A stretch of 64,000 nucleotides of DNA from Planctopirus ephydatiae. GTDB lineage: Bacteria; Planctomycetota; Planctomycetia; Planctomycetales; Planctomycetaceae. Below the pieces are notes generated by a model. That model searched no databases, was not told the origin of the DNA, and saw only the letters and a list, made by a program, of their open reading frames with translations. Positions 28,045 to 38,049 of the stretch are shown here, one piece after another. Position numbers and translations under genes: made by a program. Positions within the stretch are counted from its first letter, which is position 1; each line of letters begins with the position of its first letter. The stretch spans positions 4,994,001 to 5,058,000 of the forward strand of contig NZ_CP036299.1 of assembly GCF_007752345.1 (NCBI RefSeq), written 5' to 3'.

Positions 28045-28124
28045 GTCGTACTTCTTCAAGAGACGCCCAAAGACAACTAACATCATCGGGAATTGGTCAA
28101 AGGCAATAGGCCGTGTAGCTCAGT

Positions 28125-28165
28125 AAAAAAGCCCGCCTCTAGCAATGATAGCATGAGGCAGGCTT
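28125..28165 (-). terminator. Rho-independent terminator of frr
   Basis: On the minus strand AAGCCTGCCTC (28165-28155) pairs with GAGGCGGGCTT (28139-28129) with one mismatch and a 15-nt loop, and is followed by a run of six T (28130-28125). It lies about 47 bases beyond the frr stop codon, as expected for an intrinsic terminator. Confidence 0.85.
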
Positions 28166-28212
28166 ATTGTGTTTGATGGCAGTGTTCAGGTCGGCCAGCA
28201 GGCAACAGCCTC

Positions 28213-28773
28213 CTACTGCTCCATCACTTCCTTTTCCTTCGCTTCCGCGACGGTGTTGACTTTGCCTTCGTACTTCTTGGTCAGTTCCTGAACCGACTCC
28301 TTGGTCGATTCGTGGATGTCTTCGCTCATCAGCTTGTCTTTGAGAGCGGTGTCGGCATGCTTGTTGGCGTCGCGGCGGATGTTGCGGATGGCCACGCGGG
28401 CGTCTTCGGCCATTTCCTTCACGCGGGCCACAATCTGCTTGCGGCGTTCCGTCGAAAGTGGTGGCACATTCAGGCGGATCACGCGGCCGTCATTATTAGG
28501 GGCGAGGCCCACATCGCTGGCCTGAATCGCCTTGCCGATTTCACTGAGAATCGACTGATCGAACGGCTTGATCATGATCTGCTGCGGCTCGGGAACACTC
28601 ACTGTCGCCAACTGCTTGATGGGAGTCGTTGATCCGTAATACTCCACTCGAATGGAATCAACGAGACTGGCGTTCGCCCGGCCTGTCCGCAAGCCCACCA
28701 ACTGGTCTTGCAGCACCTGCGCGGCCTTGTCCATGCGTTCTTCAGCATCCAGTAGAATTTCGTCGGGATCCAT
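28213..28773 (-). CDS. frr: Ribosome recycling factor
   Basis: RRF splits post-termination ribosomes together with EF-G. The 186-aa length is standard. Typical sequences are LRTGRANASLVDSIRVEYYG, LATVSVPEPQQIMIKPFD, NDGRVIRLNVPPLSTERRKQIV and ARVAIRNIRRDAN. The start is ATG 28773, with GAGAGG upstream; the open frame runs 49 codons further but those are not RRF. pyrH, the usual neighbour, is absent; pyruvate kinase lies 183 bases upstream on the same strand, and a clear terminator follows. Confidence 0.96.
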   Translation of the reverse strand: MDPDEILLDAEERMDKAAQVLQDQLVGLRTGRANASLVDSIRVEYYGSTTPIKQLATVSVPEPQQIMIKPFDQSILSEIGKAIQASDVGLAPNNDGRVIRLNVPPLSTERRKQIVARVKEMAEDARVAIRNIRRDANKHADTALKDKLMSEDIHESTKESVQELTKKYEGKVNTVAEAKEKEVMEQ

Positions 28774-28956
28774 GAAAGTGCCTCTCAAAAGCTTGGGCAT
28801 CCAAAGTTGATAGAACCAGAACTTCAAAGAATACTCATTTATGAGACTGGCGGAAAGTCGCCAGCCCCTGCTTCGACATGCTGACCAAAGCCGACATTCC
28901 AGTGCTGGTTCATTCTGCACACAGCCAGAACGTCAAGCATGCTCACGAAACATTCG

Positions 28957-30420
28957 TCATGGCATGACATGCACAATCATCACGTCATGATATTCCTGGT
29001 TCCAGTCCGAGTTCCCGACGAGGACGAGCTTACTGCCAGATGAGAGCAGGCCATGCTCTTTGCCGTAATTGGCGACGAACGCCAGAAGTTCGCTGGGTGG
29101 GTACTTGACCGCTTCGGTCGCGAGGGGCGTGACCCCCCAATAGAGCTTCATCCGTCGGGCAATTTCCGGTCGATCCGTCAGTGCGAGAATGGGAACTGTC
29201 CCGCGCTGTCTTGAAAGAGCCATGGCCGTTTTGCCGCCGCGAGTGGCGACCACAATCAGGTTCGCTCCCAGTTGCTCGGCCGCATTGCCAGCACCACAAA
29301 CCACCGCCTCAGTAATGGCGGTGGCCCGATTGCGGGGAAGAGCCAACTTGTCGACGAACTTATGAGGGTCAAGCAGCCGTTCGGCATGTCCGGCAATGCG
29401 GCTCATCATCGAAACCGCCGCCACAGGATGATCGCCCACAGCCGTCTCGCCCGAAAGCATGACCGCATCGGTGCCATCGAGGACAGCATTCGCCACGTCC
29501 GTCGCTTCAGCCCGAGTGGGAAGTTCATTCTTCTGCATACTGTCGAGCATTTGTGTCGCTGTAATCACAGGGATTCGATGCTCGTTGCAGAGGCGGATAA
29601 TCCGCTTTTGAAGTACGGGTACCCGATCCACATCAGCTTCAACGCCTAGATCACCGCGGGCCACCATGACGGCATCAGTCTCACCGATAATCGCTTCCAG
29701 ATCATTGATCGCCTCGACTTTTTCAATCTTGGCGACAATCCAGGGAGGCGTCGTCGTGGAGTGCTCGGCAATCACCTTGCGCAGATCTCGCAGATCCTGG
29801 GCGGAACGCACAAAACTCAAACCAATATAATCCAGTTGATGATCCAGGGCCCATTGCAGATCTTCGCGATCTTTGAGTGTCAACGAAGGTGTGCTCAGCG
29901 CCACACCAGGAAGATTAACCCCTTGTTTGGAGCGGATCATGCCAGCCTGGGTGACTTCGCAAACCACCTTGCCCGCGCTGGCATCCTGCTCCAGAACTTT
30001 CATCGAGACCGTTCCGTCGGCGAGCAGCACACGGTCGCCAGGCCTCAGATCGTCAATCAGTTGCTCATAGGTGCAGGTGAGCTGGTTGTCTGCACCGGCG
30101 GCAACCTGTCGGACAAATTCAAACTTTGCACCGTAACGGCAGCGAATGCCATCTTCTGGCAACAGACCGAGACGAATTTTGGGGCCGGAAAGATCGCCGA
30201 GCACGCCAATCGGTGTGCCAAGTTCGTGAGAGATCTTCCGAATCGAATCGAGTACTCCTTCGAGAATGTCGTACTTGGCATGGGCAAAGTTCAGCCGGAA
30301 GATATCGACCCCGGCGATGGCCAGCTCGCGAAGTTTTTCGGGAGACGAGGAGGCGGGACCCACTGTCGCGATAATCTTGGTTTTTGCAAACGGTGTTTCG
30401 GAACGAAGTACATAAGACAT
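28957..30420 (-). CDS. pyk: Pyruvate kinase
   Basis: Pyruvate kinase makes ATP and pyruvate from phosphoenolpyruvate at the end of glycolysis. The 487-aa protein has KIIATVGPAS (residues ~15-24), FRLNFAHA, GDLSGPKIRLG, the catalytic-lysine region WIVAKIEK, MVARGDLGVE (metal-binding Glu/Asp nearby) and TQMLDSM...PTRAEATDVANAVLDGTDAVMLSGETA. The C-terminal ~130 residues form the usual regulatory domain. The start is ATG 30420 after GAGGAAG; a further 29 codons upstream are not conserved sequence. The gene is divergent from the histidine kinase gene. Confidence 0.96.
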   Translation of the reverse strand: MSYVLRSETPFAKTKIIATVGPASSSPEKLRELAIAGVDIFRLNFAHAKYDILEGVLDSIRKISHELGTPIGVLGDLSGPKIRLGLLPEDGIRCRYGAKFEFVRQVAAGADNQLTCTYEQLIDDLRPGDRVLLADGTVSMKVLEQDASAGKVVCEVTQAGMIRSKQGVNLPGVALSTPSLTLKDREDLQWALDHQLDYIGLSFVRSAQDLRDLRKVIAEHSTTTPPWIVAKIEKVEAINDLEAIIGETDAVMVARGDLGVEADVDRVPVLQKRIIRLCNEHRIPVITATQMLDSMQKNELPTRAEATDVANAVLDGTDAVMLSGETAVGDHPVAAVSMMSRIAGHAERLLDPHKFVDKLALPRNRATAITEAVVCGAGNAAEQLGANLIVVATRGGKTAMALSRQRGTVPILALTDRPEIARRMKLYWGVTPLATEAVKYPPSELLAFVANYGKEHGLLSSGSKLVLVGNSDWNQEYHDVMIVHVMP

Positions 30421-30813
30421 ATCTGGAACTTCCTCATGGGCCAGGGATGAAAACGAGCAACCCCCTGAAGAGTCGAAAGATGAGCGTTTGACGCGGCAGG
30501 ATAGCACATCCGGAGAAATTCGCGCAGTCTGGGGAGCTCGCCATTCGCTCGATTTTCACGGAGATCGGTCAGGTACGGTATTCGCTAAACATAATTGACA
30601 GAATCATTTCGACCGAGTTGAAAGGTGCCGCCCTGTTCGATCAGCTTCCAGCAGATGACCGGTTTTCCTCCAGATTGATCAATTTTTGTCGTCTCCGTTG
30701 GTATGTGGCACTGACCGGCTGGCCCCCAATGAAGCCCCTTCTTTGTAGAAACTGCTTTGGGCGATCGTCACCGGGTGAATTGCAGAAACAAGAACGAATG
30801 GTGGTGCAGAATC
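30421..30813. other. Intergenic region between pyk and the histidine kinase gene
   Basis: These 393 bases separate divergent genes and must hold both promoters. On the plus strand there is a perfect TTGACA at 30595-30600, but the sequence 17 nt downstream (TTGAAA) is a poor -10, so I do not call a promoter. No credible small gene is visible. Confidence 0.4.
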
Positions 30814-33800
30814 ATGCCTCAGACGAAGCGGAGAATCATATCGATCAACCTGGTCCTCGTGATCGTCTTACTGGCTGTCAATGGGTTCGTCACCAGTGTG
30901 AATATCGGTCGACTGTTCGATGCCCAGCGGGATGTCTCGCACACTTTTGAAGTGCTAAGACTGCTGGCCAATCTGCAGGAAGAAATGGTGACGTTTGAAT
31001 CAAGTTGCCGTGGTTTTGTAATCGCCAGAGAATCGACATACCTCGATAGCGGTCTGGTCGCGCTGGAGCAGCTCCCTCGAACTTATGCGAACCTCTCCGA
31101 TCAACTGGCTGATAATCCCGAGCAAACCCGACGTTTAGTCGAACTGGCACCAATCATTGCCGAGAGATTGCGAGTCGCCGCCAATGCTGTTCAGGTCTTT
31201 ATTGAATCTGGTGAAGCGGAATTGATGAAGATTGCCCGGACAGGCCGAGCCCGTGTGCAGATGGATGAAATCCGTTCGCGAGTGGCAGAAATGATCAACG
31301 CCGAAAGGACATTGCTGGATCAGCGTTCGGCTGGTGTCGAATTCAATTACTACGTGGCCATCATGACGACCTTGCTGGCCGTACTGATCTCAACAGGTGT
31401 AGCGATCGGTGCCTGGAGATCCATCGATCAGGAACTGGCCGCCAGAATTGTGGCTGAGCAGTCGGCCCGCCTGACGAGCGAAAACTTTCGTGTCACAATT
31501 CACAGTGTGGATGATGCCCTGGTGACAACCGATGCCCAGGGCCGCATTACCTTGATGAACGATGTGGCCAAATCACTCATTCAGGTGAGCGATGACGTGC
31601 TTGGTCAACCTGTCGATCAGATCTTTCAGATCATGCCGGATTCGGCGACGAGGACTGCTGAGCATCCCGTGCATCAGGTCCTTCGAACCGGGCAGAAACT
31701 GGCTGCCAAAGAAACCAACTGGCTCATCCGGGCTGATGGGACGCGTGTTGCCGTCGATGACAGGGCTTCGCCAATTCGTAATACCAATGGGAAGCTTCAG
31801 GGAACGGTTCTTGTTGTGCGGGATATCTCGGAAAAGCTCAAAGCGGCACAGGCGATTCGACGCCGTGATGAGCGTTTTCGCAGAGTGTTCGACAGCAGTC
31901 TGGTGGGCATGGCGCTATGCAACAAGGATGGTCGCATCATTGATGCGAACGAAACGTACCTCGAAACGATTGGCTATTCGCGCGAAGGGCTCTATAGCGC
32001 TGACCTGAGTTGGGGCGATATCACACCGACGCAGTTTTCGGGATTGGATACCGGCGCCTGGGAAGAGTTACGAGCCACAGGTCGCTGCCGACCGTTCGAG
32101 AAGGAGTTTATCGCACAAAACGGCATGCGGGTTCCAGTGCTGATTGCCGCTGTCAAATTGCTTGATGACGAGGAAAGTGAGGTGGCGATCTACACCGTCA
32201 ACCTGTCACAACTGCGGGCTGCCGAACAGCGTTATCGGATGCTCACCAATGCCTCGCCACAGATCGTCTGGATTGCCCGGCCCGGCGAAGACAATCTTTA
32301 CTGCAATGACCGCTGGTACGAATACACAGGGCTGACACCCGAAGAAACACGTGGTATGGGCTGGCTGCACGCTGTCCCAACGGAACATCAGGAACTGGTC
32401 GCGCGTGAATGGTCGACGGCCTCCCGCAAGCCGGAAACCTGTGAGTTTGAACTTCCAATCCGCGGACGAGATGGATTGAGCCGGTGGCATTTATTGCGAG
32501 GGGTGCCACAGATCAACAGCGATGGCGTCGTGGTGGAAATGATCGGCACCATGACCGACATCGACGCGTTGCGTCAGGCTCAACAGGAGCTTGAACTGGC
32601 AGACCGCAGGAAGGATTTGTTTCTGGCCACATTATCGCATGAATTGAGAAATCCACTGACGCCGATTTCGAATGCTCTGGAAGCGTGGCGGGCTGCAGAT
32701 CTACCTCCCGGAGAACTGATCGAAGTTCGTGAGATGCTCAGTCGCCAGACAAAGCAGATGGTGCGTCTGATCGACGATCTGCTGGATGTTTCTCGCATCA
32801 GTGGTGGCAAAATCCAGCTAAAACCAGCCATTCTCGATGTTCGGGAATGTATCAGGACCTCAATAGAAGTTGCCCAACCGCTGATTCAACAGGCGGGTCA
32901 CCAGTTGACCACCGACTTACCGAACGAACCGGTCTGGATTAACGCCGATGCCACACGCGTTGTGCAGATCGTCGCCAATCTGTTGAACAATGCGGCCAAG
33001 TACACCGATCCCCAGGGCAGGATTCATCTCCAGGTCGTGCCGTTTGAGCATCAAGTGGAAATTCAGGTCATTGATAACGGTGCAGGAATCCCGGCACACA
33101 TGCTGGAGCAGATTTTCGGCATGTTCGAGCAGGTGGGAAGTTCGCTTGATCGAGCTCAAGGTGGATTAGGGATTGGTCTGACGTTGGTTCGCTCACTGGC
33201 AGAACTGCATGGCGGAAGTGTGGTGGCCTTCAGCGAAGGACTCGGCAAAGGAAGTCGCTTTACGATCACCCTGCCAAGGTCTGCTGCCCCTGTCGCCAAG
33301 GATCCTCCCGTTAACAACAATTCTGGCGAGCCGCCTGAGAATGCCGCGAAGGTCGAAACCCCGCTTTCAGGCGATGATGAAGGAACAGCTACTCAGCTTA
33401 AGACCTTGAATACCAATGGATCTTTTCAGGATCAAACCACAAAACAACCGGCGGCAAACTTACGCATCATGATCGTGGATGATGTCGCTGCGAGTGCAAA
33501 AACTCTCGGGATGATGCTGCGTGCGATTGGTCAGCCGGCGGAAATCTGTCTCGATGGTCATGAAGCGATCGAGCGAGTTCTTGCCAATCCTCCCGATCTG
33601 GTCTTTCTGGATATCGCCATGCCCGGGATTGATGGTTATCAGGTGGCCCGACAGATTCGCGAACAATGCCCCCAGCGGCCGGTCTTGGTGGCACTCACTG
33701 GTTTTGGCCAACCCGATGATCGTCAACGCACACAGGCAGCAGGATTCAATCAGCATCTGACGAAACCCACCAGCCTTGACTCTCTGCGGGCACTCCTTAA

Positions 33801-33861
33801 GCATTATGGAAGTTCGGAGCGGCCAGGTGAGTCAGTCAGAAGCGATATTCACACGGACTGA
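30814..33861 (+). CDS. Hybrid sensor histidine kinase (CHASE3-PAS-PAS-PAS-HisKA-HATPase-REC)
   Basis: The 1015-aa membrane protein has a first helix (about residues 9-28), a periplasmic CHASE3-type helical domain (about 30-180) and a second helix (about 181-203). Three PAS domains follow at about 222-340, 350-470 and 475-590. The H-box is LSHELRNPLTPI with His at about 609, followed by an HATPase domain (NLLNNAAKYT; DNGAGIP; GGLGIGLTLVRSL). A C-terminal receiver domain has IVDDV and the phosphoacceptor Asp at about 933 in FLDIAMPG, and the conserved Lys in LTKPT. All catalytic motifs look intact. The output partner is not in the window. The start is ATG 30814, just before the first helix. Confidence 0.92.
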   Translation: MPQTKRRIISINLVLVIVLLAVNGFVTSVNIGRLFDAQRDVSHTFEVLRLLANLQEEMVTFESSCRGFVIARESTYLDSGLVALEQLPRTYANLSDQLADNPEQTRRLVELAPIIAERLRVAANAVQVFIESGEAELMKIARTGRARVQMDEIRSRVAEMINAERTLLDQRSAGVEFNYYVAIMTTLLAVLISTGVAIGAWRSIDQELAARIVAEQSARLTSENFRVTIHSVDDALVTTDAQGRITLMNDVAKSLIQVSDDVLGQPVDQIFQIMPDSATRTAEHPVHQVLRTGQKLAAKETNWLIRADGTRVAVDDRASPIRNTNGKLQGTVLVVRDISEKLKAAQAIRRRDERFRRVFDSSLVGMALCNKDGRIIDANETYLETIGYSREGLYSADLSWGDITPTQFSGLDTGAWEELRATGRCRPFEKEFIAQNGMRVPVLIAAVKLLDDEESEVAIYTVNLSQLRAAEQRYRMLTNASPQIVWIARPGEDNLYCNDRWYEYTGLTPEETRGMGWLHAVPTEHQELVAREWSTASRKPETCEFELPIRGRDGLSRWHLLRGVPQINSDGVVVEMIGTMTDIDALRQAQQELELADRRKDLFLATLSHELRNPLTPISNALEAWRAADLPPGELIEVREMLSRQTKQMVRLIDDLLDVSRISGGKIQLKPAILDVRECIRTSIEVAQPLIQQAGHQLTTDLPNEPVWINADATRVVQIVANLLNNAAKYTDPQGRIHLQVVPFEHQVEIQVIDNGAGIPAHMLEQIFGMFEQVGSSLDRAQGGLGIGLTLVRSLAELHGGSVVAFSEGLGKGSRFTITLPRSAAPVAKDPPVNNNSGEPPENAAKVETPLSGDDEGTATQLKTLNTNGSFQDQTTKQPAANLRIMIVDDVAASAKTLGMMLRAIGQPAEICLDGHEAIERVLANPPDLVFLDIAMPGIDGYQVARQIREQCPQRPVLVALTGFGQPDDRQRTQAAGFNQHLTKPTSLDSLRALLKHYGSSERPGESVRSDIHTD

Positions 33862-33951
33862 ACTCGTGTGGATGGAAACTGTGCGGATTAGACTCGTGCG
33901 GACTAACCTGTGATGAATGGTCATTTCTTCCTGCCCTGAGGATCACTCCGA

Positions 33952-35244
33952 GTGACGACCGCTCCGCTGCATGAGTTTCCTACGCCTGCGCGTATTGCCA
34001 GACAGATCCGACTGTTCACGAGGCAATTCCCCGTCACCATCAGTTTCATGCTGTTGTCGACGATGCTGTTTTTGCTCACCTTTATTTCGGGAGTGGAATC
34101 GACAGAGAGCCAATCCAGGAACTGGGGTGCGATTTCGACACTCAGTTTCTTTCGGGAAGTCGAACCACAGATCTGGAAAAATGTCACCCCCGAGTTGTAT
34201 GGGCCCTTTGAATTGTGGAAGGGAGAATGGTGGCGATTGCTGGTGACAGGGTTTCATCATGGTGATCCTGTCCACCTGACTTTGAATCTGATGGTACTGG
34301 CATTTCTGGGCCCGCTGGTGGAACAACGCCTGGGAAAGACTTCTTTCAGCCTGTTCTTCATCTTCTCGACTGTCTTTTCAGTCTGTGCCGAACTCTTCTG
34401 GGGTGAGAGTGTTGTCGGGATTTCGGGCGGTCTCTTTGCACTCCTTGGCTATCTCGTGATCGCACGACTTCGAGACGAAGAACTCGCCCGGCAACTCCCC
34501 GATGAACGCTGGATTTTCTACCTGCTGATGGCGGCGGTGATGGCCGGCTTATCGGCTCTGGAAATCCTGAACATCGGAAATACCGCTCATGTAAGCGGCC
34601 TGCTGGTGGGAGTTGCCTGGGCTGTCATCAATCCATGGTCCTGGCCCTGGCGAATGGTCTTCATCGCAGCCGCATTCGTGCTGCTCTTGGTTGCCGGGTA
34701 TGGAGCGGTTCATCCATTTTGGCTGGGCCGGTATCACTGGTATCTGTCGCGACTCGACAAACCAGATTCGGCAGCGCGTATCCAATTGCTGCGACGAGCC
34801 ATCTCGTATGATCCCCGCCTTCCCGGTGCATGGATGGAACTGGCTGAACGACAACAGGCTTCGCAACAGCCCATGGATGCGTGGAAAACTCTTCTCGAAG
34901 GAATGCTGATCAATCGCAACAATCTCGAACTGCTAGAAGTCACCAGCCAGCAGTGGGGATTATTGAAACGATTGCATCTGGAGCCGTTAGCCACTGAGAT
35001 CGCCGTGCAGACACTCGGCGAAGATTCGTCCATCTGGCTCAAGCAGTTTGATGAACATCTGGCACGAAACAGTCTTGCCCCATCCATGGAAGATGATCTG
35101 CAGGATTGGTCTCAGCAAAACCCTGATTCATGGTTGAGATCTCCCCTGATTGAACTGGTTCGGCCACGATCTGTCGAACCCTTCAAACCGAGCGGATTAC
35201 CAGACGATTCGCCAAACTCAGCAAGTGAAGGAACAACACTGTAA
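33952..35244 (+). CDS. Rhomboid family intramembrane serine protease
   Basis: The 430-aa protein has a six-helix rhomboid core in the first ~250 residues. Key elements are HLTLNLMVLAFLG (helix 2 Asn/His region), the nucleophile in GISGGLFALLGY (GxSG) and the partner His in NTAHVSGLLVG. The C-terminal ~170 residues are soluble, helical and TPR-like (IQLLRRAISYDPRLPGAWMELAERQQ). The start is GTG 33952, with GAGGA 9 nt upstream. Rhomboids cut membrane proteins within or near their helices; the substrates here are unknown. It is 90 bases behind the histidine kinase gene on the same strand. Confidence 0.88.
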   Translation: MTTAPLHEFPTPARIARQIRLFTRQFPVTISFMLLSTMLFLLTFISGVESTESQSRNWGAISTLSFFREVEPQIWKNVTPELYGPFELWKGEWWRLLVTGFHHGDPVHLTLNLMVLAFLGPLVEQRLGKTSFSLFFIFSTVFSVCAELFWGESVVGISGGLFALLGYLVIARLRDEELARQLPDERWIFYLLMAAVMAGLSALEILNIGNTAHVSGLLVGVAWAVINPWSWPWRMVFIAAAFVLLLVAGYGAVHPFWLGRYHWYLSRLDKPDSAARIQLLRRAISYDPRLPGAWMELAERQQASQQPMDAWKTLLEGMLINRNNLELLEVTSQQWGLLKRLHLEPLATEIAVQTLGEDSSIWLKQFDEHLARNSLAPSMEDDLQDWSQQNPDSWLRSPLIELVRPRSVEPFKPSGLPDDSPNSASEGTTL

Positions 35245-35267
35245 GACAGGTTCGAGAATACCATTGG

Positions 35268-35298
35268 TGTGCCATGCTTGCGGCTCGGAGCATGCATG
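35268..35298. repeat. CATGCTTGC-type hairpin, copy C (between convergent genes)
   Basis: TGTGCCATGCTTGCGGCTCGGAGCATGCATG; the right arm has one A-to-T change against the perfect copy. It lies between the rhomboid gene (stop 35244) and nadE (stop 35400), the third convergent gap carrying this element. Confidence 0.8.
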
Positions 35299-35399
35299 CT
35301 TAATCGACTACCGAGGCGTATCTGATTTCTGGGATCGGTATAAGACCCGGCAACACAGTCGTTAAGAAAGACTGGCGACACAGTCGATTTCAGTGGCGA

Positions 35400-37064
35400 T
35401 CACGCCCAATCACCATCGCACCTGGCGGCCATCGGCATGCGACGACCAACTCCAAAGGCTCGTGGTGAGACTTTAATCCCGGGTGGCATTTGCCAGCGTT
35501 TGTACTCGTTCCGATCCAGTCTTCTGGCGACCCACTCGACTGTCGAAGCGGGGAACTTGTGGCTGAGAGCCGCCACAGATTCTTCCCGGTCAATCAGACC
35601 TCGCAGAATCTCATCCAGCAAGTCGTAAGGGGGAAGCGTATCCTGATCGAACTGATTGGGGGCCAGCTCTGCGGAAGGAGGTTTCGTGAGAATGTTCGCC
35701 GGAATGATCTCCTTCCCTTCCTGTTGGTTAATGAACTCGCAAAGCCGATAGACCTCGCCCTTGTACAAATCTCCCAGGGGTGCGAGAGCACCGTTCATAT
35801 CGCCATAGAGTGTGCAATACCCCATGGCGAGTTCACTTTTATTACCTGTAGCCAGAGCCAGCCAGCCGTGATGATTGCTGCGTGCCATCACAATGGCACC
35901 ACGAATTCGTGACTGCAGATTCTGATCAGCCAGCCCTGCTGGCTTAGATGCCAATTCCTCTCCCAGCACTGCGATCGTTTCATACGCCCGGTGCACAGCA
36001 TCGATGGGTATGGTGCAATGATCGATCTTTAATCGTTCTGCCAGCAGAATGGCATCTTCCAGGCTATGGTCTGTGCTGTATCTGCTGGGGAGCAGCAGGC
36101 CATGAACATGTTCTGCGCCCAGGGCTCTGGCTGCCAGATACGCGACGAGCGCGCTATCCACACCTCCCGAAAGCCCCAGAACGCAATCCGTGAAGCCCGA
36201 CTTGTGGCAATAATCGCGAATGCCCAGCACGAGAGCTTCATGAAGATCAGACTCGACGGGCATCTGCAGTGAAATTTGCCGCGGAGGAAGTGCCTGGGTA
36301 TCAACCTGCAACAATCCCCGTCGAAAAGCGGGTAAAGTCGCTACACACGCCCCATTGGCATCAAGGACAAAACTCTGTCCGTCGAACACGAGATCATCAT
36401 TGCCGCCAATCTGATCCGCAAAGAGAAAAGGAATCGACCAGTGCCGGGCATGATAGGCCATCAGTTCGTGACGCCGCCGCGACTTGCCGACTTCGAACGG
36501 GCTGGCTGAGAGGTTAATCAGCAGAGTCGCTCCCTGCTTCCCTAATTCGGCGACGGGGTCTCCCAGCAGTTCAGGGTCTGTCGCATAGAACGTGGCCGGG
36601 TCATGAAACCAGGCATCTTCACAGATGTGAATTCCCAGCTTTTCACCGCGAAACGGGATGGGTGCAAGTTTTTGAGCGGGGCGGAAGTATCGCCTTTCAT
36701 CAAAGACATCGTAATTGGGCAAGAGCCGCTTATGGATGGTGGCGAGAACTTTTCCCTCATGGATCAGGCTGGCAGCATTGGCAATACGTCCCTGCGGGCA
36801 ATCCCGCTGAGTCGGATGTCCCACGACGACACCCAGCTCTTTGGGAAGCTGGCCTGCCAGTTGATCGATCCACCGATCGCAGGCGGCAACAAATCCTTGT
36901 CTCGAGAGCAGGTCTTTGGGTGGATAACCCGAAAGTACCAGTTCGCTGGTCACCAGCAGATCGGCCCCGCTCGATGCTGCCATGTGTGCGGCCTCCTGCA
37001 CCAGCCGGGCATTTCCCGCCAGATCACCGACAGTGGGATTGGTTTGCAGGAGAGCGATTTTCAT
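35400..37064 (-). CDS. nadE: Glutamine-dependent NAD+ synthetase
   Basis: NadE amidates nicotinic acid adenine dinucleotide to NAD+. The 554-aa protein has an N-terminal nitrilase-type glutaminase domain with the Glu-Lys-Cys triad visible in SELVLSGYPPKDLL, KRLLPNYDVFDE and GIHICEDAWF. A C-terminal synthetase domain carries the PP-loop LGLSGGVDSALV, ALATGNKSELAMGY and LGDLYKGEVYRL. The start ATG 37064 (MKIALLQTNPTVGD) agrees with family members; 14 in-frame codons upstream are less likely. It lies 123 bases downstream of dapB on the same strand. Confidence 0.95.
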   Translation of the reverse strand: MKIALLQTNPTVGDLAGNARLVQEAAHMAASSGADLLVTSELVLSGYPPKDLLSRQGFVAACDRWIDQLAGQLPKELGVVVGHPTQRDCPQGRIANAASLIHEGKVLATIHKRLLPNYDVFDERRYFRPAQKLAPIPFRGEKLGIHICEDAWFHDPATFYATDPELLGDPVAELGKQGATLLINLSASPFEVGKSRRRHELMAYHARHWSIPFLFADQIGGNDDLVFDGQSFVLDANGACVATLPAFRRGLLQVDTQALPPRQISLQMPVESDLHEALVLGIRDYCHKSGFTDCVLGLSGGVDSALVAYLAARALGAEHVHGLLLPSRYSTDHSLEDAILLAERLKIDHCTIPIDAVHRAYETIAVLGEELASKPAGLADQNLQSRIRGAIVMARSNHHGWLALATGNKSELAMGYCTLYGDMNGALAPLGDLYKGEVYRLCEFINQQEGKEIIPANILTKPPSAELAPNQFDQDTLPPYDLLDEILRGLIDREESVAALSHKFPASTVEWVARRLDRNEYKRWQMPPGIKVSPRAFGVGRRMPMAARCDGDWA

Positions 37065-37187
37065 GTCAACAGCTTTGAAGCAGGTGAAAGCGAATACAAG
37101 GCACAAAATCGAACGCGGCGATCTTCTGCTGATGAATCATCCAGCGCGAGCAGAACGCGACGTTCATTGATGGAAAGAAGTCGCGAA

Positions 37188-37991
37188 CTAGGCATTCAAT
37201 CCGAGAGCATCAGCCATCGAATACAGACCAGCCGGCCGGCCGGCCAGAAACTTGGCAGCGGTCAATGCTCCCTGGGCGTAGCTGTCGCGCGAATTCCCTC
37301 GCACGGTCACTTCCAGAGTTTCGCCCATCAGGCCAAAGACGATCGTGTGTTCACCCACGTTATCGCCAGTGCGCAGTGCGTGATAACCGATCTCATTGCG
37401 AGGTCGCTGGCCAATCCGGCCTTCACGACCATGCACATGCTCGGTTTGCCCCATACCTTGTGCGACAATTTCGCCAAACTTGAGGGCGGTTCCACTGGGG
37501 GCGTCTTCTTTGAAGCGATGATGCCTTTCGATGATTTCGACATCGACGCCACTGGAGACATCTTTCAAAGCACGTCCCGCATCAGCGACGAGCTTCATCG
37601 CCACGTTCACTGCCAGGCTCATGCTAGGCGCCCAGAGAATCGCGGTCTTCTTCGCTGCCTGCGAAATCACTTCTCTCTGCTCAGCAGAAAAGCCAGTGGT
37701 TGCCAGAACCAGACGCAATCCCCGCTCCGCACAGACTTTGGAAAGCTCGACCGAGCTTTCTGGCGTGGAGAAATCAATGATCACATCGGGAGGCGTCCCG
37801 ATTTCCCCCGCCAGTGGGACGCCGATAGTGCCAAGGCCGGCAATTTCACCCACATCTGTACCAATCGCTGGATGAGTGGGACGCTCGTAAGCCGCAGAAA
37901 CCTTGAGTGATGAATCGGTCGCAGCACAGGCCAGAACTCGCTGGCCCATACGACCTGTCGCACCGAAAACGCCGATTGTGGTCACTGACAT
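37188..37991 (-). CDS. dapB: 4-hydroxy-tetrahydrodipicolinate reductase
   Basis: DapB reduces hydroxytetrahydrodipicolinate with NAD(P)H in lysine and diaminopimelate synthesis. The 267-aa protein has the nucleotide loop GVFGATGRMGQRV (residues ~7-19), DFSTPE, ATTGFS, and the catalytic ERHHRFKEDAPSGTAL (His pair and Lys). The start is ATG 37991; an upstream extension of 109 codons in the open frame overlaps the cupin gene and is not DapB. The normal DapB length supports the shorter form. It is 58 bases behind the cupin gene. Confidence 0.95.
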   Translation of the reverse strand: MSVTTIGVFGATGRMGQRVLACAATDSSLKVSAAYERPTHPAIGTDVGEIAGLGTIGVPLAGEIGTPPDVIIDFSTPESSVELSKVCAERGLRLVLATTGFSAEQREVISQAAKKTAILWAPSMSLAVNVAMKLVADAGRALKDVSSGVDVEIIERHHRFKEDAPSGTALKFGEIVAQGMGQTEHVHGREGRIGQRPRNEIGYHALRTGDNVGEHTIVFGLMGETLEVTVRGNSRDSYAQGALTAAKFLAGRPAGLYSMADALGLNA

Positions 37992-38049
37992 TGTGATTGA
38001 CTTTCCGCAGAGATCTCTAAAGAAAAAAGTGTTCGAGGCCTGTTTGATT